Of a DNA stretch of 64,000 nt, positions 18,020 through 26,255 are shown piece by piece (the first letter of the stretch is position 1; each line of letters begins with the position of its first letter). A program made the translations under genes and the position numbers. The DNA lies in NCBI RefSeq assembly GCF_002260525.1, contig NZ_MRYI01000016.1, positions 92,732 to 156,731 of the forward strand, in the 5' to 3' direction. The notes beneath the pieces are model-generated. The model worked only from the letters and a program-made list of their open reading frames with translations. It searched no databases and was not told the origin of the DNA. The stretch comes from Hahella sp. CCB-MM4. Lineage in GTDB: Bacteria; Pseudomonadota; Gammaproteobacteria; Pseudomonadales; Oleiphilaceae.

Positions 18020-19348
18020 ATGAAGTGGTTGAGCTGGGGGCTGATCAGCATCTTGCTTGGTGTCTTCTGGGGGTGGAGTCTGTTCACCAAAGAACAGAAT
18101 GCCCGTTACCTGATCGGTGAGACCACAGACGGTCACCATCAAATCGAGCTGGCCTGTGAAAGTTGTCACCTGGAGCCCTTTGGTGGTGCTGAGTTGATAC
18201 AGGAAGCTTGCACGAACTGCCATGGTGCTGAACTGGCAAGGGCTGATGACAGTCATCCGAAATCAAAATTTACCGATCCACGTAACGCGGCCCGAATAGA
18301 AGTATTGGACGCCCGGTACTGTGTTACTTGCCACATTGAACACCGCAATGAAGAAACTCATGAGATGGGAGTCACACTGCCGGAGGATTTCTGTTTCTAC
18401 TGTCACGAGGATATCGGAGAGGATCGTCCGACCCATAAAAATGTACCGTTCTCCGACTGTCTTACCTCCGGCTGTCATAACTATCACGATAACCGGGCCC
18501 TCTATGAGGATTTTCTGGTTAAGCATGCAGATCAAGCGGCCATTGGCCTGGATCCCCACCAGCCCATGCGTAACCTGCTGGAGCAGGTGGTGGCAGAAAA
18601 AGGGGCGGTCCGGCCCCTGACCTTGAATGAAGCGGATAAACCTCAAACCTTACATGTAGGTTCCGAAGTAATGGATGACTGGCTGCAGACCTCTCATGCT
18701 GCTGCCGGGGTTAACTGTAGCGGATGTCACCAGTCTTCTGGTAGCACTTGGGTGGATAAGCCGGGGCTCGAATCCTGCCAGAGTTGCCATCAGCAGGAAG
18801 CCGAAACTTTCCTGCAGGGTAAACATGGTATGCGTCTGGCTGGAAGTGGGGATCTACCACTCTCTCCGATGACTCCAGCCATGGGGCGGTTACCTTTCAA
18901 AACAGATGCGCTGGAGACTGAACTTACGTGTACCACTTGCCATGGCGCCCATCGGTTCGATACCTGGAAAGCCGCAGTGGAAAGTTGCCTGGGATGTCAC
19001 AACGATGAACATTCACGAAATTATCCGGATTCACCTCACGCAACGTTGCGCGAACTGGAACATCAGGGGCTGGCGGATCCTGGTACCGGGGTAAGTTGCG
19101 CCACCTGTCATATGCCCAGACTTGAAAGTGCCGGACTCGGTGGTGAGGCAATACAGGTGATGCACAACCAGAATGACAATCTTCGTCCCAATGAAAAGAT
19201 GATTCGCTCGGTTTGTATGGATTGTCATGGATTCCCCTTTTCTCTGGATGCGTTGGCAGACCCTGAGCTGATCAGAAACAACTTCAAAGGGCAGCCGGCA
19301 GCGCATGTGGAGAGTATCGATTGGGCGACGGGCCGCCGGGAAGAGTAG
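18020..19348 (+). CDS. Membrane-anchored multiheme cytochrome c, 11 heme sites
   Basis: 442 aa. An N-terminal transmembrane anchor (about 5-22) is followed by a periplasmic domain with ten CxxCH motifs: CESCH, CTNCH, CVTCH, CFYCH, CSGCH, CQSCH, CTTCH, CLGCH, CATCH and CMDCH. An eleventh site, CLTSGCH, has the CX4CH spacing known from Desulfovibrio c3/Hmc cytochromes. Motifs come mostly in close pairs, as in cytochrome c3-family proteins. No catalytic motif (for example CxxCK) is seen, so it is more likely an electron conduit than a terminal reductase. It lies 46 bp after the FAD/cytochrome b gene and probably accepts its electrons. Confidence 0.9.
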   Translation: MKWLSWGLISILLGVFWGWSLFTKEQNARYLIGETTDGHHQIELACESCHLEPFGGAELIQEACTNCHGAELARADDSHPKSKFTDPRNAARIEVLDARYCVTCHIEHRNEETHEMGVTLPEDFCFYCHEDIGEDRPTHKNVPFSDCLTSGCHNYHDNRALYEDFLVKHADQAAIGLDPHQPMRNLLEQVVAEKGAVRPLTLNEADKPQTLHVGSEVMDDWLQTSHAAAGVNCSGCHQSSGSTWVDKPGLESCQSCHQQEAETFLQGKHGMRLAGSGDLPLSPMTPAMGRLPFKTDALETELTCTTCHGAHRFDTWKAAVESCLGCHNDEHSRNYPDSPHATLRELEHQGLADPGTGVSCATCHMPRLESAGLGGEAIQVMHNQNDNLRPNEKMIRSVCMDCHGFPFSLDALADPELIRNNFKGQPAAHVESIDWATGRREE

Positions 19349-19490
19349 TCGTTTCAACATGTTTTACCTGTCGGGATCTTATGAATCCAAACACAGTCTC
19401 ACAAGAAGGCTGGAATCATAAAAAGCAGAGCGTGGAAATGCTTTCGGCAATTCATGTCGGGTTAACGCTAAAAGGTGAGAGGAAAAACAC

Positions 19491-20165
19491 ATGAAACAAC
19501 TGAAATTACTAACCAAAAATTCTAAATCGGAAAAAGTATCTGTATGGGGCCGGTCTTCTGTAAAGGCTTGGTCTTCTATCGCGGACTTGTCTTATGTCGG
19601 GACCAAAGGCGCTGTGTTTGGGTTGGCCGTGACGGCGGGATTGATGATGACTGGGTGTGAAAGCGAACCCCAGGGTATCTCCCCACAACAGTTTACTGAT
19701 GCGCTGCATAAAGTTATGGAGTCTGATCGGGCTGTATATACCAAGCAGGTGGTTAACCGATTGGCCAAGGAAGAAAAGGTTATCAAGGCGAGTGAGCATT
19801 TCATGGATGAAAAAGCCCTGCCGTTACCTGCCCAGATGTTCCGTTTCGGAGCTGAAATGGTGGCGGGAAAAACAGATGATTTCAGCTACTCGTTACAGTC
19901 TCTGTGGCCCATCAACAAGCAGAATGCCCCGGTAACCGAAGTGGAGAAAACCGGGCTCAAGTTTATCGCCGATAATCCGGGGCAGAACTACTACAGCGAG
20001 GAGGAACTCGGTGGCCAGAAATACTTTACAGCTGTCTATCCTGACATTGCCGTCGCTCCGGTTTGTGCATCCTGCCACAATGAGCATAAGGATACTCCGC
20101 GCACCGACTTCAAAATTGGCGATGTGATGGGCGGTGTGGTCATCAGGGTGCCCGTCGGATCCTAA
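19491..20165 (+). CDS. Tll0287-like (DUF3365) heme lipoprotein
   Basis: 224 aa. An N-terminal basic region and hydrophobic stretch end in lipobox MTGC (Cys about 55). The rest matches the DUF3365/Tll0287-like fold: PLPAQMFRFGAEMV, LKFIADNP and a single heme-c motif CASCHNEHKDTPRTDFKIGD near the C-terminus, followed by GDVMGGVVIRVPV. Such PAS-like heme domains are found as redox or gas sensors, often with cytochrome operons. A 143-bp gap separates it from the multiheme gene, and the next gene starts 4 bp after its stop. Signal sensing within this redox operon is inference. Confidence 0.85.
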   Translation: MKQLKLLTKNSKSEKVSVWGRSSVKAWSSIADLSYVGTKGAVFGLAVTAGLMMTGCESEPQGISPQQFTDALHKVMESDRAVYTKQVVNRLAKEEKVIKASEHFMDEKALPLPAQMFRFGAEMVAGKTDDFSYSLQSLWPINKQNAPVTEVEKTGLKFIADNPGQNYYSEEELGGQKYFTAVYPDIAVAPVCASCHNEHKDTPRTDFKIGDVMGGVVIRVPVGS

Positions 20166-20168
20166 GCC

Positions 20169-20540
20169 ATGCAACTGCCCGATAATCGATTGGGGTACTG
20201 GCGACAATTTTCAATCAACCTGCTGATTGCTGCTCTGGCGACGCTGGGATTGGCAGGTTGTAGTGGTGGAGCCGAGAATGAGCTTGTCAGTGCCGGTAAG
20301 ACAGTCTGGGAAGCCAATTGCAGAGTATGTCATCAGCAGGGATTGGGAGGCGCTCCGATGATAGGGAATCAGAAGCAATGGGCTCCAAGGATTGCTCAAG
20401 GAGTGCCCGTGCTGATCGAGCATGCGACACAGGGATATTCGGGAGCAACAGGAGTGATGCCCCCACGGGGAGGGAATCCCGATCTGCCGGATGAGCAATT
20501 GAAACTGGCTGTTGCCTATATGGTGTCCCAAAGCCGCTAA
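20169..20540 (+). CDS. Small c-type cytochrome lipoprotein (cytochrome c5-like)
   Basis: 123 aa. Lipobox LAGC (about 31), then one heme site CRVCH and a distal Met in GVMPPRGG, followed by the C-terminal helix LPDEQLKLAVAYMVSQSR. This is a class I monoheme cytochrome of the c5 type, anchored by lipid on the periplasmic side. Start 4 bp after the DUF3365 gene suggests co-translation and a shared redox task. Confidence 0.9.
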   Translation: MQLPDNRLGYWRQFSINLLIAALATLGLAGCSGGAENELVSAGKTVWEANCRVCHQQGLGGAPMIGNQKQWAPRIAQGVPVLIEHATQGYSGATGVMPPRGGNPDLPDEQLKLAVAYMVSQSR

Positions 20541-20693
20541 CGCCAGATAGATATCTACGAATATTACATGTTATTACATTTTGGCGCTGGCTAGCCGGCT
20601 CAGTCAGGTTATGCTTTAAAGCTACAGGCCGGTTAGCTCTACGGAACTGCCGGCCTTCACTGATAAAAATAAAATACGAGTGAGAATTCCGCC

Positions 20694-21521
20694 ATGCACG
20701 ATAATCAACGCTGGACCAGCAGAGCGTTATGCCTTCTGCTGCTTTTCTCTGGAGTTTTCGGCTCCATGAACGTTCTGGCTGCCCGGGACGCGAATAATCT
20801 TCTTGAAGATATCCATCAAGCACGTCTGCAGGCATACCTGCTGTTAACCGATTACTATAATTTCAGTGCCAATGCAGGTGACAAGCAGCTGATGATTGCG
20901 CTTGACGAGGGCAAGTCCTCAATGGACTCCCTGGTGAGTAGCCTGTCGTCAGGCTACGATTCGCCGGAATATCTTGCGGCTTTGAGTAAGTTGCAGGAAC
21001 ACTGGGTGAATTATAAAGCTCTCCTGGAACGTAACATTGAAGATATCAAGACCCTTGGGTACCACGAGCTGCAACTCGTATTTCAGCTTGCCCAGCTGAA
21101 TGTGGATGTGGGCACCACGCTTGGGCGCATGTATCAATTGGTATCGGACCAGCAAAAAGTGGTGTTGTCGGATGTGCAGGCACGAAGCCGTCGCTCGGCT
21201 TATACCATGGCGGTGATGATGACCAAATATGCCGCCCGCAGTACTTCCAATATCAGCCAGGTGTTCCAGGGGGAAGATCCAGAGGAAACCCTGGATATAC
21301 TGGCATCTGAGTTTGATCGCGATCTTCAGCAGCTACTTCAGCTTGAGTACGCGGATGCCTCAACCCTTGATCTTCTGCGTAAGGCTCAGATCAAATGGAA
21401 CTTTATCCGTAATTCCTACATGAACTACAACGAGAACAACGTAAACTTCGTGGTAAACCGTTACTCTCGCCAGATTATAGAGTCGTTAGATTTCAGGGAT
21501 TCGGCTTTATTGAAAAGTTAG
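20694..21521 (+). CDS. Secreted helical protein of unknown function
   Basis: 275 aa with a clear signal peptide (cleavage near VLAARDA, about residue 29). The mature part is almost entirely helical. It contains SRRSAYTMAVMMTKYAARST, which recalls the four-helix sensory modules of PilJ-type N-termini, but I do not recognise the family securely. No transmembrane segment or catalytic motif is seen after the signal. It lies 153 bp downstream of the cytochrome genes and ahead of a hairpin at 21575, so it may be the operon's last gene. Confidence 0.7.
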   Translation: MHDNQRWTSRALCLLLLFSGVFGSMNVLAARDANNLLEDIHQARLQAYLLLTDYYNFSANAGDKQLMIALDEGKSSMDSLVSSLSSGYDSPEYLAALSKLQEHWVNYKALLERNIEDIKTLGYHELQLVFQLAQLNVDVGTTLGRMYQLVSDQQKVVLSDVQARSRRSAYTMAVMMTKYAARSTSNISQVFQGEDPEETLDILASEFDRDLQQLLQLEYADASTLDLLRKAQIKWNFIRNSYMNYNENNVNFVVNRYSRQIIESLDFRDSALLKS

Positions 21522-21574
21522 CCGCTGGTTAATTGCTTCCCGTAGTGGGCTTCTAATCCGCTTCCACGGACGGC

Positions 21575-21605
21575 CTGTATCCCGGATAAGTCGTTCGGGA
21601 TACAG
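21575..21605 (+). terminator. Hairpin terminator after the redox operon
   Basis: A perfect 10-bp stem CTGTATCCCG / CGGGATACAG with an 11-base loop, followed by AGTTATTTCTC. The T tract is weak, so termination efficiency is uncertain. Confidence 0.6.
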
Positions 21606-21678
21606 AGTTATTTCTCGCAGCCGCCTAAAATTACCGATACTCTTGCAGTTTGCTTCGATTTTCATTCAGGGGACTGTA

Positions 21679-22647
21679 ATGAGTGCTATTCGATGGGGAA
21701 TTTTGTCTACCGGTAACATGGCCCGCCAGTTTGCCGAGGATTTTCAATATAGCCGGGGAGGTGTTCTATCTGCCGTCTGTTCCCGCAGACAGAATGATGC
21801 GGAAGGCTTTGCCCGGGAATTCGGACTGGAACATGCGTATTCCTCTCTGGAGGACATGTTAAGAGGAGGGCAGTTGGATCTGCTCTACATCGCCAGTCCC
21901 CACAGTCACCACTTTGACGCGGCAATGACTGCACTGAAAGCGGGAGTTCCCGTCTTGTGTGAAAAGCCAATGACCACCACGCTGCAAGCCACTGAAGCTT
22001 TGTATGAGGCGGCAGATAAAGCGGGTGTGTTTCTGATGGAAGCTCTCTGGACCCGGTTTAATCCCGCCATTATTGAAATGCTTGAGTGGATCAGAGAGGG
22101 ACGGATAGGAGAAGTCAAAACCGTTCATGCGAATTTTGGTTTTGCCGTGAATGTGGAACCAGATCATCGCCTGCTGAATCCCGCTCTGGGAGGCGGAGCC
22201 CTGTTGGACGTTGGTATCTATCCTCTGTTTCTGGCGCAATTGGTGCTGGGGGAGGTCGCCAGTATGGATTCCCGAGTGGAAATTGGTGAAACTGGAGTCG
22301 ATGTGCACGAGGACATCTGGTTGGAACACGCCGGAGGTGGAACATCTTCCCTGACGGCGAGTATTGATCGCTTCCTGCCCAATAATGCGATTATCAGTGG
22401 GACCAGGGGATATATCGAAATTCCCGGCCACTGGTTTGCCGCGAAGTCGCTACGTTATTGCCTGGAAGGCAAAGAGCCTGAATGGGCCTCTTTCGACTTT
22501 GCCGGGGCTGGCTGGCATCTTGAAGCGACTCACGTAAATGAGTGCTTGAGTGAAGGTAGAACTCATAGTCCTCTCTACACTCCACAGGACTCCATACGAC
22601 TGGCCAGGACGATGAACTTACTCCTTGATCAATGGAAGACAGAATAG
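21679..22647 (+). CDS. Gfo/Idh/MocA-family oxidoreductase
   Basis: 322 aa from ATG 21679, which follows AGGGGAC (an upstream in-frame ATG at 21643 adds 12 residues before the Rossmann fold). The N-terminal NAD(P) site is IRWGILSTGNMARQFAEDF. The family Lys motif CEKPMT is followed by FLMEALWTRFNP, which places it with dihydrodiol dehydrogenase/D-xylose dehydrogenase-like members. The GALLDVGIYPL motif carries the C-terminal domain's substrate site. Substrate unknown. Monocistronic. Confidence 0.88.
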   Translation: MSAIRWGILSTGNMARQFAEDFQYSRGGVLSAVCSRRQNDAEGFAREFGLEHAYSSLEDMLRGGQLDLLYIASPHSHHFDAAMTALKAGVPVLCEKPMTTTLQATEALYEAADKAGVFLMEALWTRFNPAIIEMLEWIREGRIGEVKTVHANFGFAVNVEPDHRLLNPALGGGALLDVGIYPLFLAQLVLGEVASMDSRVEIGETGVDVHEDIWLEHAGGGTSSLTASIDRFLPNNAIISGTRGYIEIPGHWFAAKSLRYCLEGKEPEWASFDFAGAGWHLEATHVNECLSEGRTHSPLYTPQDSIRLARTMNLLLDQWKTE

Positions 22648-22798
22648 TCGCCGTTAAGCGTACGCGATTCTGTTTTGTCCTTTATTTAATTTTCCCTTGG
22701 TTCAATTTGCCCCGATGTTCTCTGACCCAGCGGGTGAGGGCTAAGAAAAGTCATGCTATGTCACAGCCAGGGCGATCGAATGATTGTCGGAACAGGCC

Positions 22799-23563
22799 CT
22801 AGCTTTGGGCCCATTCCTTGAGCTGCAGGCAGGGGCCCTGGAATACCAACTGAGTCGGATCAAGTTGTCCGGCATTGGTATTGACCAGAAGGCGGCTACT
22901 GTTGATCAACGCCTGCCACTCCTGTTTGGGTAGGGACCAGGCGCTTCCCGGCTCAGGCAGCGTTCCCAGATATGTAAATGCGTGGGTTTCCCGATCTTCA
23001 GCCCAAAGGTGGAGTTCCTGTTTAGGGGCCGGTGCTGCGTTCCTGGACCACTGAAGCGTGAGGAACGACTCGCCGGGAGCTTTCCCTTGATATCCACTGA
23101 TGACAAATGCCACGTCGTCTGCAGTGTTGGATATGGATGCCTGCATGGGGGCCAGATAATCCGCTCCTCTGGCTTTCCAGTCGGTATTGGCCGGCTGGGT
23201 AATCACAAACACCAATAGCATCAGACTGGCCAATGCACTGCCCAGGCCAAGCCATTTCCAGAGGTTAAATGCAGTTGAAACTATACCGTTGGGTTCAGCG
23301 GCGGTGCTTCTTTCTGTGGTCGGTTGAAACAGACGATTTTGTAATGATTCCCAGGTTTGATCCGGTACCCGCATCGGAGGGACGTCACTGTGAATCGGGG
23401 ACAGACTGTCTGACCATTCAGCTACGGCGTTCCGCAGAGGAGGAGTGACCCTCAGCAGCGTCTCCATACGTTTACGAACCAGAGGAGACAGGTGCCCTGC
23501 AACGTATTGCGAAGCCAAGTGCTCGCACACTTCAGGTTGTTGGTATCTCAGGCACTCAGACAT
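22799..23563 (-). CDS. RskA-type anti-sigma factor
   Basis: 254 aa. A cytoplasmic N-terminal zinc-finger-like region (about 1-90, with CEHLASQYVAGHLSPLVRKRME), one transmembrane helix (LGLGSALASLMLLVFVI, about 115-132) and a periplasmic RskA domain (LHLWAEDRETHAFTYLGTLP). Its start overlaps the ECF sigma gene by 16 bp. By family knowledge it holds the sigma factor at the membrane until an outside signal triggers proteolysis. Confidence 0.88.
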   Translation of the reverse strand: MSECLRYQQPEVCEHLASQYVAGHLSPLVRKRMETLLRVTPPLRNAVAEWSDSLSPIHSDVPPMRVPDQTWESLQNRLFQPTTERSTAAEPNGIVSTAFNLWKWLGLGSALASLMLLVFVITQPANTDWKARGADYLAPMQASISNTADDVAFVISGYQGKAPGESFLTLQWSRNAAPAPKQELHLWAEDRETHAFTYLGTLPEPGSAWSLPKQEWQALINSSRLLVNTNAGQLDPTQLVFQGPCLQLKEWAQS

Positions 23564-24144
23564 TTTTTTAACTCCAGCAGACCTCTTCTGATCCAGGCTT
23601 TCAGGGTGCCTAACGGCTTTTGCATTTTGTCGCTTAGTTCGCCGTGGCTATAGCCATGGACATAGGACAGCAGAATCGCTTCGCGAGCCTCCTCCGATAG
23701 CAACGACAGGCATTGTTGCAAGCCGCGGCTGTCAGCAGGGCAACTTAGATTGGCTGAGAGCGACTGCATCAGAATATCTGTATCTTCCCGTAAATCCTCT
23801 GGTTTGCGTTGCAGACTTTTCAGCCGGTCCAGAGCAGCGTTGCGGGCCATCACAGTGAGCCAGCCCCAGGCCGATCCTGTTCCTGCAAAGGTTTGGGCCT
23901 GATGCCAGACTTTGACAAATACCTCTTGCAGCACATCTGCACTTTCGTGCGGATCTTTGAGGATGCGGTTGATGACTGTCATCAGCCTGCCGGAGGTTTG
24001 TCGGTATAACGCCTCAAAAGCCTTTCGGTCAGACAGGGCCACCCGCCGGAATAGGTCATCCAAACTTCCGTTGCTCGGTGATTCCGTTTCCTCAAGTCCC
24101 TGGGCACTTGTATTTTGTTCAGCCTTCAGTGTGATCCCTGCCAT
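23548..24144 (-). CDS. ECF-subfamily RNA polymerase sigma factor
   Basis: 198 aa with regions 2 and 4 only. Region 2: FEALYRQTSGRLMTVINRILKD with DVLQEVFVKVWHQA. Region 4: LSEEAREAILLSYVHGYSHGELSDKM with PLGTLKAWIRRGL. The pair is coupled to its anti-sigma factor by overlap. The operon's first gene is a COG4315 lipoprotein, so this is likely an envelope-responsive regulator. A candidate self-recognised promoter lies at 24692-24721. Confidence 0.93.
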   Translation of the reverse strand: MAGITLKAEQNTSAQGLEETESPSNGSLDDLFRRVALSDRKAFEALYRQTSGRLMTVINRILKDPHESADVLQEVFVKVWHQAQTFAGTGSAWGWLTVMARNAALDRLKSLQRKPEDLREDTDILMQSLSANLSCPADSRGLQQCLSLLSEEAREAILLSYVHGYSHGELSDKMQKPLGTLKAWIRRGLLELKKCLSA

Positions 24145-24225
24145 ATGGATGGATAAAGTTCATCGTCAAGTGGTCAACATCATACTTGCGAACAGGCGCC
24201 TTTATCCACCCCGAGATGGCTAAAA

Positions 24226-24654
24226 CTAATAAGTCCCGGAGCCACCATCGCCATATCCGTGGGACTTGGATTCTGACGGAATGACGTGCCAGACACTGCC
24301 CAAGCCGTTACCTTCTGCATCACCGGGTTTGCTGTCTTTGAACCAGGTATACAGAGGAGCGCCTTTATAAGCCCATTGATGAGTACCGTCTTTGCGGACC
24401 ACAATGCTGTAGTCTCCACTGGCCTTGGCATCCTGTGGTGCCATAAATGGTGGCCATTTGACCGCACATTGATCGTAGCAGTTGGATTGTCCCTTGGAGT
24501 CTTTATCAAATGTATACAGAGTCATTCCTTCCGGCGTGGTCAGCACAGTGCCGGCGGAAGTCTGGTGGCTCTCGGCAGGATATTCGCCCCCGCCGTAAGC
24601 ACAGGCTACCAAAGTCAGGGATAACAGGGCGGTGGCTGCGGATTGGATTTTCAT
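24226..24654 (-). CDS. COG4315-type secreted lipoprotein
   Basis: 142 aa. Lipobox LVAC at about residue 18, then two copies of the short secreted repeat: TPEGMTLYTFDKDSKGQSNCYDQCAVKWPP and the matching YKGAPLYTWFKDSKPGDAEGNG (key part LYTWFKDSKPGD). The family's function is unknown, although such proteins often travel with ECF sigma/anti-sigma pairs. It is the first gene of that operon here. The C-terminus is Gly/Ser/His-rich. Confidence 0.88.
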   Translation of the reverse strand: MKIQSAATALLSLTLVACAYGGGEYPAESHQTSAGTVLTTPEGMTLYTFDKDSKGQSNCYDQCAVKWPPFMAPQDAKASGDYSIVVRKDGTHQWAYKGAPLYTWFKDSKPGDAEGNGLGSVWHVIPSESKSHGYGDGGSGTY

Positions 24655-24691
24655 AGAATCTCTCCTTGTGAGTAATTAAGTCTTCACTAAC

Positions 24692-24721
24692 TAAGACGAC
24701 AGGGAGAGGGTATTTGGATGC
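24692..24721 (-). promoter_or_regulatory. Candidate ECF-sigma promoter
   Basis: On the minus strand GCATCC (24716-24721) is separated by 17 bp from CGTCTTA (24692-24698), about 40 bp before the lipoprotein ATG. The pair has the look of ECF promoters (xATCC and CGTC elements). Autoregulation by the ECF factor encoded downstream is inference. Confidence 0.5.
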
Positions 24722-24847
24722 AAAAAACTTAAATTTTTTTCAATTATTTGAAGAAGAGGCCCATGGCTGGGAGAAAGCCCCGGTCATCTTTCTCATCTCT
24801 CTCAACTCTTTTCAAGGGCTCTCTGTGCGATCAAGTCTACGGTATAC

Positions 24848-24875
24848 ATAGCCTGCTCCCTATGGAGCAGGCTAT
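24848..24875 (-). terminator. Perfect 12-bp hairpin after the phosphoribosyltransferase gene
   Basis: ATAGCCTGCTCC / GGAGCAGGCTAT with a 4-base loop, 52 bp past the stop at 24927. There is no clear T tract, so its role as terminator is likely but not sure. Confidence 0.6.
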
Positions 24876-24926
24876 GGGGAGTCTGTTACATGGAAATGTG
24901 GAACCTGCGGTTTACTGAAAAGGTTG

Positions 24927-25520
24927 TTACTTCGCAGATGATTTACATTCGTCCAGAATCGGCAGGATAAAAGGCTTGTTTTCCTTGATCTCCTCAATGG
25001 AGAGACCATTGAGTTCGTACGGGAATACCAACCAGTCTTCTGTGCTGTGGAGGCAGTAATCCGGTTCAAGGGTCGTCTTGTTAAAGGACGGACGCTCCCA
25101 TAAAGTGGCGATTTTGACATCTTTGGGCATGTTGCGTTTGCAATTGCGCTCCAGCTTGTCCAATACCGCTTTAATATTGAGCCCGGTGCTGAATACGTCG
25201 TCCACGATAAGCAGACCATCATCCGCATCCAGGTTTTCCAAAAGATACTGAGTCCCGTGAACCCGTATTTCAGTATTGGGGGAGGCCACCATATTGTGAT
25301 AGTAAGGCTGCCCACGGTAGGAGGTTCGCAGGGCGATATGGTCTGTTTCAACGCCCAGTGTCTGTAGACATTCCTGAACGTATATACCGATAGAACTTCC
25401 GCCACGCCATAAACCGACAATAAATGTGGGGCGGAAGCCACTTTCAAAAATCTTCACTCCAAGACGGAAAGCGTCGAGAATGAGTGATTCTTCATCAAGA
25501 TAGCGCTTTTTCATAGCCAT
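24927..25520 (-). CDS. Phosphoribosyltransferase (hypoxanthine-type), paralog 1
   Basis: 197 aa. The PRPP-binding loop DDGLLIVDDVFSTGLNIKAVL is clear, as is the N-terminal GFRPTFIVGLWRGGSSIGIYVQ. The C-terminal part (LEPDYCLHSTEDWLVFPYEL) matches COG2236-like hypoxanthine/xanthine-type transferases of about 190 residues. It should transfer phosphoribose to a purine-like base; the base is not evident. A divergent paralog of about 40 percent identity by eye starts 121 bp away. Confidence 0.85.
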   Translation of the reverse strand: MAMKKRYLDEESLILDAFRLGVKIFESGFRPTFIVGLWRGGSSIGIYVQECLQTLGVETDHIALRTSYRGQPYYHNMVASPNTEIRVHGTQYLLENLDADDGLLIVDDVFSTGLNIKAVLDKLERNCKRNMPKDVKIATLWERPSFNKTTLEPDYCLHSTEDWLVFPYELNGLSIEEIKENKPFILPILDECKSSAK

Positions 25521-25641
25521 GTGGTTGCCAAAGTCGAATTAGAGAGAGAATATACCCGATTGCGAAAAAATTGCGAGATCGCAGTAAATATTGATGCGGT
25601 AAATTGCCGGTAGAAGAGATACAGAGAAGATTAAAGACAGT

Positions 25642-26214
25642 ATGAGTGAAAAACAGTATCTGACAGCGCAAGGCTTATTAGAGGATTCATACCGGCTGGC
25701 GGCCAAAATCATCAGCAGTGGGTTTCGTCCCACGTTCATGTTGGCTATCTGGCGGGGTGGAGCGCCTATAGGAACCGCCGTGCAGGAGTTTCTTGATTTT
25801 CACGGGATTGTGACTGACAACATCGCCATTCGTACATCTTCATATAGTGGGATCGACAACCAAAGTCGCCAGGTCAAGGTATTTGGCTTGAACTATCTGG
25901 TTAAGAATGTGCAAAGTCATGATCGCCTGCTGATCGTCGATGATGTGTTTGATACCGGCCGCTCGATTGAAGCTATTATTGATGAACTGCGCAAACGTGC
26001 GAGATTGAATACTCCGGAAGATATCAGGATTGCCGTTCCCTACTACAAGCCCAGTCGCAACCAGACGGGCCGTATTCCTGATTACTACATTCATGAAACG
26101 GAAGCCTGGTTGAAGTACCCCCATTCCCTGGAAGGGCTGACGCCCGAAGAAATTGCCCGCAATCGCCCGGCAATCTATGACATCATCAAGGATCATTTAC
26201 CGGGAGCTCAATGA
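25642..26214 (+). CDS. Phosphoribosyltransferase (hypoxanthine-type), paralog 2
   Basis: 190 aa. It has the same layout as its divergent neighbour: GFRPTFMLAIWRGGAPIGTAVQ, PRPP loop RLLIVDDVFDTGRSIEAII, then IPDYYIHETEAWLKYPHSLEGL and a conserved C-terminal ARNRPAIYDIIKDHL. The PRPP loop has DTGRS where paralog 1 has STGLN, so the two may differ in substrate or control. No purine pathway gene is adjacent. Confidence 0.86.
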   Translation: MSEKQYLTAQGLLEDSYRLAAKIISSGFRPTFMLAIWRGGAPIGTAVQEFLDFHGIVTDNIAIRTSSYSGIDNQSRQVKVFGLNYLVKNVQSHDRLLIVDDVFDTGRSIEAIIDELRKRARLNTPEDIRIAVPYYKPSRNQTGRIPDYYIHETEAWLKYPHSLEGLTPEEIARNRPAIYDIIKDHLPGAQ

Positions 26215-26255
26215 GGCTCTTATGCCGGGCGGGTAGCGCCGCGATTAAAAGCGGT

